Origin: an uncultured Phycisphaerales bacterium
GTDB lineage: Bacteria; Planctomycetota; Phycisphaerae; UBA1845; CAIVHJ01
Assembly: GCA_903905665.1 (NCBI GenBank)
Contig: CAIVHJ010000258.1
Coordinates: forward strand, 1-22,190
Reading direction: 5' to 3'
Length of the DNA: 22,190 bases
In this document: in pieces, positions 19,603 to 22,190 of the stretch
Layout of the letters: each line of letters opens with the position of its first letter
How positions within the stretch are numbered: the first letter of the stretch is position 1
Position numbers and translations under genes: made by a program
The notes under the pieces: generated by a model
Database searches by the model: none
Seen by the model: only the letters and a program-made list of their open reading frames with translations
Told to the model about the DNA's origin: nothing

Positions 19603-20988
19603 ATGGAATTCATGAAGAAACATGCGTTTTTTTTAATCTGCGGAGTCGTTGGTCTGCTAAGCATCCTTTTAATGATTTGGGGGATGACCGGACTGGGCAA
19701 CGTGAAAGATCAGATGAATCAGGTGAAGTCTCTGGATGATTCGCTCAGTGCGTATTTGAAACCCGCCGGAAAAACCGGTCCGATCAACAATCAGGCGATT
19801 GACCTGCAAACGCAACGAATTACCAAGACCAGGGATTACTACGGGGAGGTAAGCAAATTTCTCGATAAACTTGGCCCGGTGAGGCCGCTGATGGAGGGTT
19901 TGTTCCCGGATCCTCCCGAAGAACAATCGATTTCGATGCGTTCCAAGTTCTGCGGCCCCTACAAGGAAGCCATCGACAATTTGCCCAAACTTCTCAGCGC
20001 CGGGTTGCCGCCGACTAAAGAAGACGTGGATGCAGCGGCGGAATACATCAAGCGAAAGCAACAGGAGGAAAAACTCTCTGTGCCGTCCGAACCCGCCAAG
20101 CCGACGACAGGACCCAAACCACCGACCCCCGCCCCCAAAGGTCCACCGGGATATACACCCGTCATACCTGTCTCTCCAACACCGTCCCAGCCGAAACAGG
20201 AAGAAACCGGACCGCCATCCGTTCTCAAACGATGGGAAGCCATAGAAGCCGCAGCCCCGAAAGACCCGGCTCTGCTGGCGGCGCTGAGTCGGGCGCGCGA
20301 AATTTTCTGCTATACCACACCCGAGTCGTTTCAGGTCGTTCCAAAGATTTATCAGCGCCCCGACGATGCTCCCCCGATGGACCAGATATGGTGGGCGCAA
20401 CTCACCTACTGGATTCAGGAAGACCTGGTCCGAAGTCTGGCTGCCGTGAACAACCAGGCCGCGCAACTCATCCAACAAAAGAATTCTTCGGAAGAACCCT
20501 GGGTCGGGAATCTCCCCCTCAAAGAGATTGCATCGATACGACTGAGCGATTATGTCACCGAGAATTCCACGAGAAAAGACACGTCCGATCGTTTCCCCCC
20601 GACGGACCCGACTGCGTATTTCACTCATCAAGTGGGTCAGGACATCTTTGACACCATCAATGCCCGACTGATCCTTGTCGTTGACGTTCGAAGCCTTCCC
20701 ATGGTTTTGAATGACCTCGTGGATAACCGGTTCAAAACCATTTTGAATGTCAATTACGATGCGATAGCTCCCGACGACACTTTCAAGGGCCGAATTTATG
20801 GACCGGATCCCGTCGTCCGGGCTACGATCGACATGCAGATTTTCCTCTTCTGGCGCGACTACGTTCCGTTCATGCCCAAAAAAATCCGCGAGCAGCTCGG
20901 AACCGAGGAATTATTTGCAAACCTGATGAAAGAAAAGGGGAGTAACGCTCCGCCCGCGCCGGAACCTCCACCTGCTCCGGGACCTTGA
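19603..20988 (+). CDS. PilO-like bitopic protein of the pilus operon
   Basis: A 461-residue protein with a short cytoplasmic start (MEFMKKHAF), one membrane helix (about 8-28) and a large periplasmic part, the topology of PilO. A helical region follows to about 155. A Pro/Lys-rich linker (about 162-210) separates it from a C-terminal alpha/beta domain with strands such as INARLILVVDVRSLPMVL and TILNVNYDAI, as expected for the ferredoxin-like fold of PilO/GspM. The assignment rests on topology and position after PilM-PilN; sequence similarity is not convincing by eye. The protein is about twice the usual PilO length. ATG at 19603 has AGG nine bases upstream; ATG at 19612 is an alternative. It ends 67 bases before the next gene. 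Confidence 0.6.
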   Translation: MEFMKKHAFFLICGVVGLLSILLMIWGMTGLGNVKDQMNQVKSLDDSLSAYLKPAGKTGPINNQAIDLQTQRITKTRDYYGEVSKFLDKLGPVRPLMEGLFPDPPEEQSISMRSKFCGPYKEAIDNLPKLLSAGLPPTKEDVDAAAEYIKRKQQEEKLSVPSEPAKPTTGPKPPTPAPKGPPGYTPVIPVSPTPSQPKQEETGPPSVLKRWEAIEAAAPKDPALLAALSRAREIFCYTTPESFQVVPKIYQRPDDAPPMDQIWWAQLTYWIQEDLVRSLAAVNNQAAQLIQQKNSSEEPWVGNLPLKEIASIRLSDYVTENSTRKDTSDRFPPTDPTAYFTHQVGQDIFDTINARLILVVDVRSLPMVLNDLVDNRFKTILNVNYDAIAPDDTFKGRIYGPDPVVRATIDMQIFLFWRDYVPFMPKKIREQLGTEELFANLMKEKGSNAPPAPEPPPAPGP

Positions 20989-21055
20989 TCCAGGCAGGAC
21001 CTGCAGGATGGTCGTGTGATTCTTCGGAGGACGTTGACTCCCAAGGAGCCCAGGA

Positions 21056-22190
21056 ATGGCTGGTAAAAAACTGAATTTCGTCGAACAACACGTCGAAAAA
21101 GTCGTCGTCGGATTGACTGCGGTGGTACTTATCCTGATCGGCGTTATTTTTCTTGCGGGTTCGCCCAACAAAATTGAACTTCGGGGGGAGTCGGTCCCAC
21201 CCGGAGAACTGGACCAGCGAGTCAAAGCTACGGCACAGGAAGTACTCAAAACCCTGGGACAAAAATCTAACCAGGAAGCGGTGGTCCCCAACTATCCTGA
21301 ATCGCTCAACCAATCTGCCCCCGCCCCTCTGAAGTGGGAAAACTCGAACCTCTTGGCTCAAATCCCTTCCTCGGTGAGTTTGGGACTCCCCGCACCGAAT
21401 ATTCAGGGCCCACGTGCGGTGGCTCAGGTGACCCTCGTCACGCTCGACGCGCCCCTCGATCTAAAAACCGCTTCCGGCCGTCTTTGTGCGATATTTCCTC
21501 CCACCCTTCCGATCAGTCAGGACCTCAGCGATATCCAAAAGGCCCTGCTTGAAAATGAAGGACCGCAGGACGCCAGCTGGATCACCGTCGCAGGAAAACT
21601 CGACCTCCGAAAACAAGAAGAATCCTTTCTGAATCACAACTATCAAACCTCGGCGTTCAAGCTCGTCGTTCTGGACGTCGTGCTTCAACGCCAACAGCGA
21701 CTGAACAACGGAACCTGGGGAGATTGGGAAGACGTGCGGTGTTATTCCGAGTTCGTGCCGGATCCGCCCCCCAAACTGACTCTCATTCAGGAGAGCGACG
21801 GGCTTGGTGGTATTTCCACCGAGGAACGACAAAAACTGGCGACTTGGCGCGATGCCATGATCAAGAACGAACCGTTTTTCGCTCGTCCCATCCTTCCTGA
21901 AGCCAAGTTCGGCCCCGATGCGAAACCTCCCTGCCTGGATTTGTTGGCCACGTACTATCCGGGCGAATTCGAGGCTCCCCCACCCCCCACCGCCCCGGGG
22001 GAAAAAGCAGGCAACAAGCCGAAGCTCAACCCGAATCAAAAAGCAAAACAGGATTTGGACAAGGCGCAGCAACTGATCCGGCAAGGCACGATCGAAACAC
22101 TGAACGAAGCATTGGCTTTAGTCGACGCCGTCATCGTCGATAAAAAGGTCAATCAAAGACTTCGCAAGCAGGCCCAGGATCTCAGCGACA
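21056..22190 (+). CDS. Third bitopic protein of the pilus operon, cut by window end
   Basis: An open frame of at least 378 codons reaches the window edge. ATG at 21056 has AAGGAG (21043-21048) seven bases upstream. A short cytoplasmic start (MAGKKLNFVEQHVEKVV) precedes one membrane helix (about 17-34, VVVGLTAVVLILIGVIFLAG). The remainder is periplasmic, with beta-like segments near 120-225, a Pro-rich stretch near 304-311 and a Lys/Gln-rich helical region at 320-378. No family is recognised. Position after the PilM-PilN and PilO-like genes suggests a partner in the inner-membrane platform, perhaps in the place of PilP, but it is not a lipoprotein. The strong ribosome binding site contrasts with the weak one of the preceding gene. 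Confidence 0.7.
   Translation, partial: MAGKKLNFVEQHVEKVVVGLTAVVLILIGVIFLAGSPNKIELRGESVPPGELDQRVKATAQEVLKTLGQKSNQEAVVPNYPESLNQSAPAPLKWENSNLLAQIPSSVSLGLPAPNIQGPRAVAQVTLVTLDAPLDLKTASGRLCAIFPPTLPISQDLSDIQKALLENEGPQDASWITVAGKLDLRKQEESFLNHNYQTSAFKLVVLDVVLQRQQRLNNGTWGDWEDVRCYSEFVPDPPPKLTLIQESDGLGGISTEERQKLATWRDAMIKNEPFFARPILPEAKFGPDAKPPCLDLLATYYPGEFEAPPPPTAPGEKAGNKPKLNPNQKAKQDLDKAQQLIRQGTIETLNEALALVDAVIVDKKVNQRLRKQAQDLSD

Noticed and set aside
19669..20631. 320-codon minus-strand frame opposite the PilO-like gene
   Set aside because: Arg/Gly/Phe-rich shadow; the plus-strand gene has a membrane helix, operon context and normal composition.

Overview
The window is about 22 kb of ordinary chromosome, at roughly 55% G+C judged by eye. 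It probably comes from a planctomycete or a relative in the PVC group. The points in favour are a PilM-PilN fusion heading a pilus-type operon, a small stand-alone LigD phosphoesterase-like protein, an Asn-rich 'NxNx' lipoprotein, AnmK and GpsA proteins with unusual motifs, and heptamer-type repeats. This placement is an inference from gene style; no rRNA or marker phylogeny is available here.

Layout. (1) 1-490: two weakly supported minus-strand reading frames. (2) 488-3548: pilT (pilus retraction ATPase, minus) diverges from a 600-residue exported protein of unknown function (plus). (3) 3550-6811: anmK-like kinase (minus), folP (plus) and gpsA (minus), serving wall recycling, folate and phospholipid precursors. 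(4) 6867-9075: tRNA-Lys(CTT), a large heptamer inverted repeat, and a mutS2 that lacks the Smr domain. (5) 9083-12291: a LigD phosphoesterase-domain protein (minus), then plus-strand TPR lipoprotein and hemW overlapping by ATGA, then an Asn-rich lipoprotein. (6) 12306-15746: leuS followed by a CYTH protein in one minus-strand operon; leuS carries a heptamer-repeat palindrome in frame. (7) 15747-16452: a second, longer heptamer palindrome, then a promoter and an intrinsic terminator bracketing a candidate structured RNA of about 315 nt. (8) 16453-16830: a small membrane-anchored protein with a DUF3060-like repeat pattern. (9) 17243-22190: promoter and operon for a PilM-PilN fusion, a PilO-like bitopic protein and a third bitopic protein cut by the window end.

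The pilT gene and the pilM operon probably serve the same envelope machine (type IV pilus or a related secretion system) although they lie at opposite ends of the window. Most other genes are unlinked housekeeping functions in short transcription units, with frequent strand switching.

The most unusual signal is the set of short palindromic elements built from 7-bp units. Two are of the ATGGAGA/ATTGAGA type (inside and upstream of leuS), one is of the AAAAGAG/AAAAGCG type (before mutS2), and there is a fragment of a YYGAGTS type near 16380. The second is the candidate non-coding RNA at about 16051-16367.
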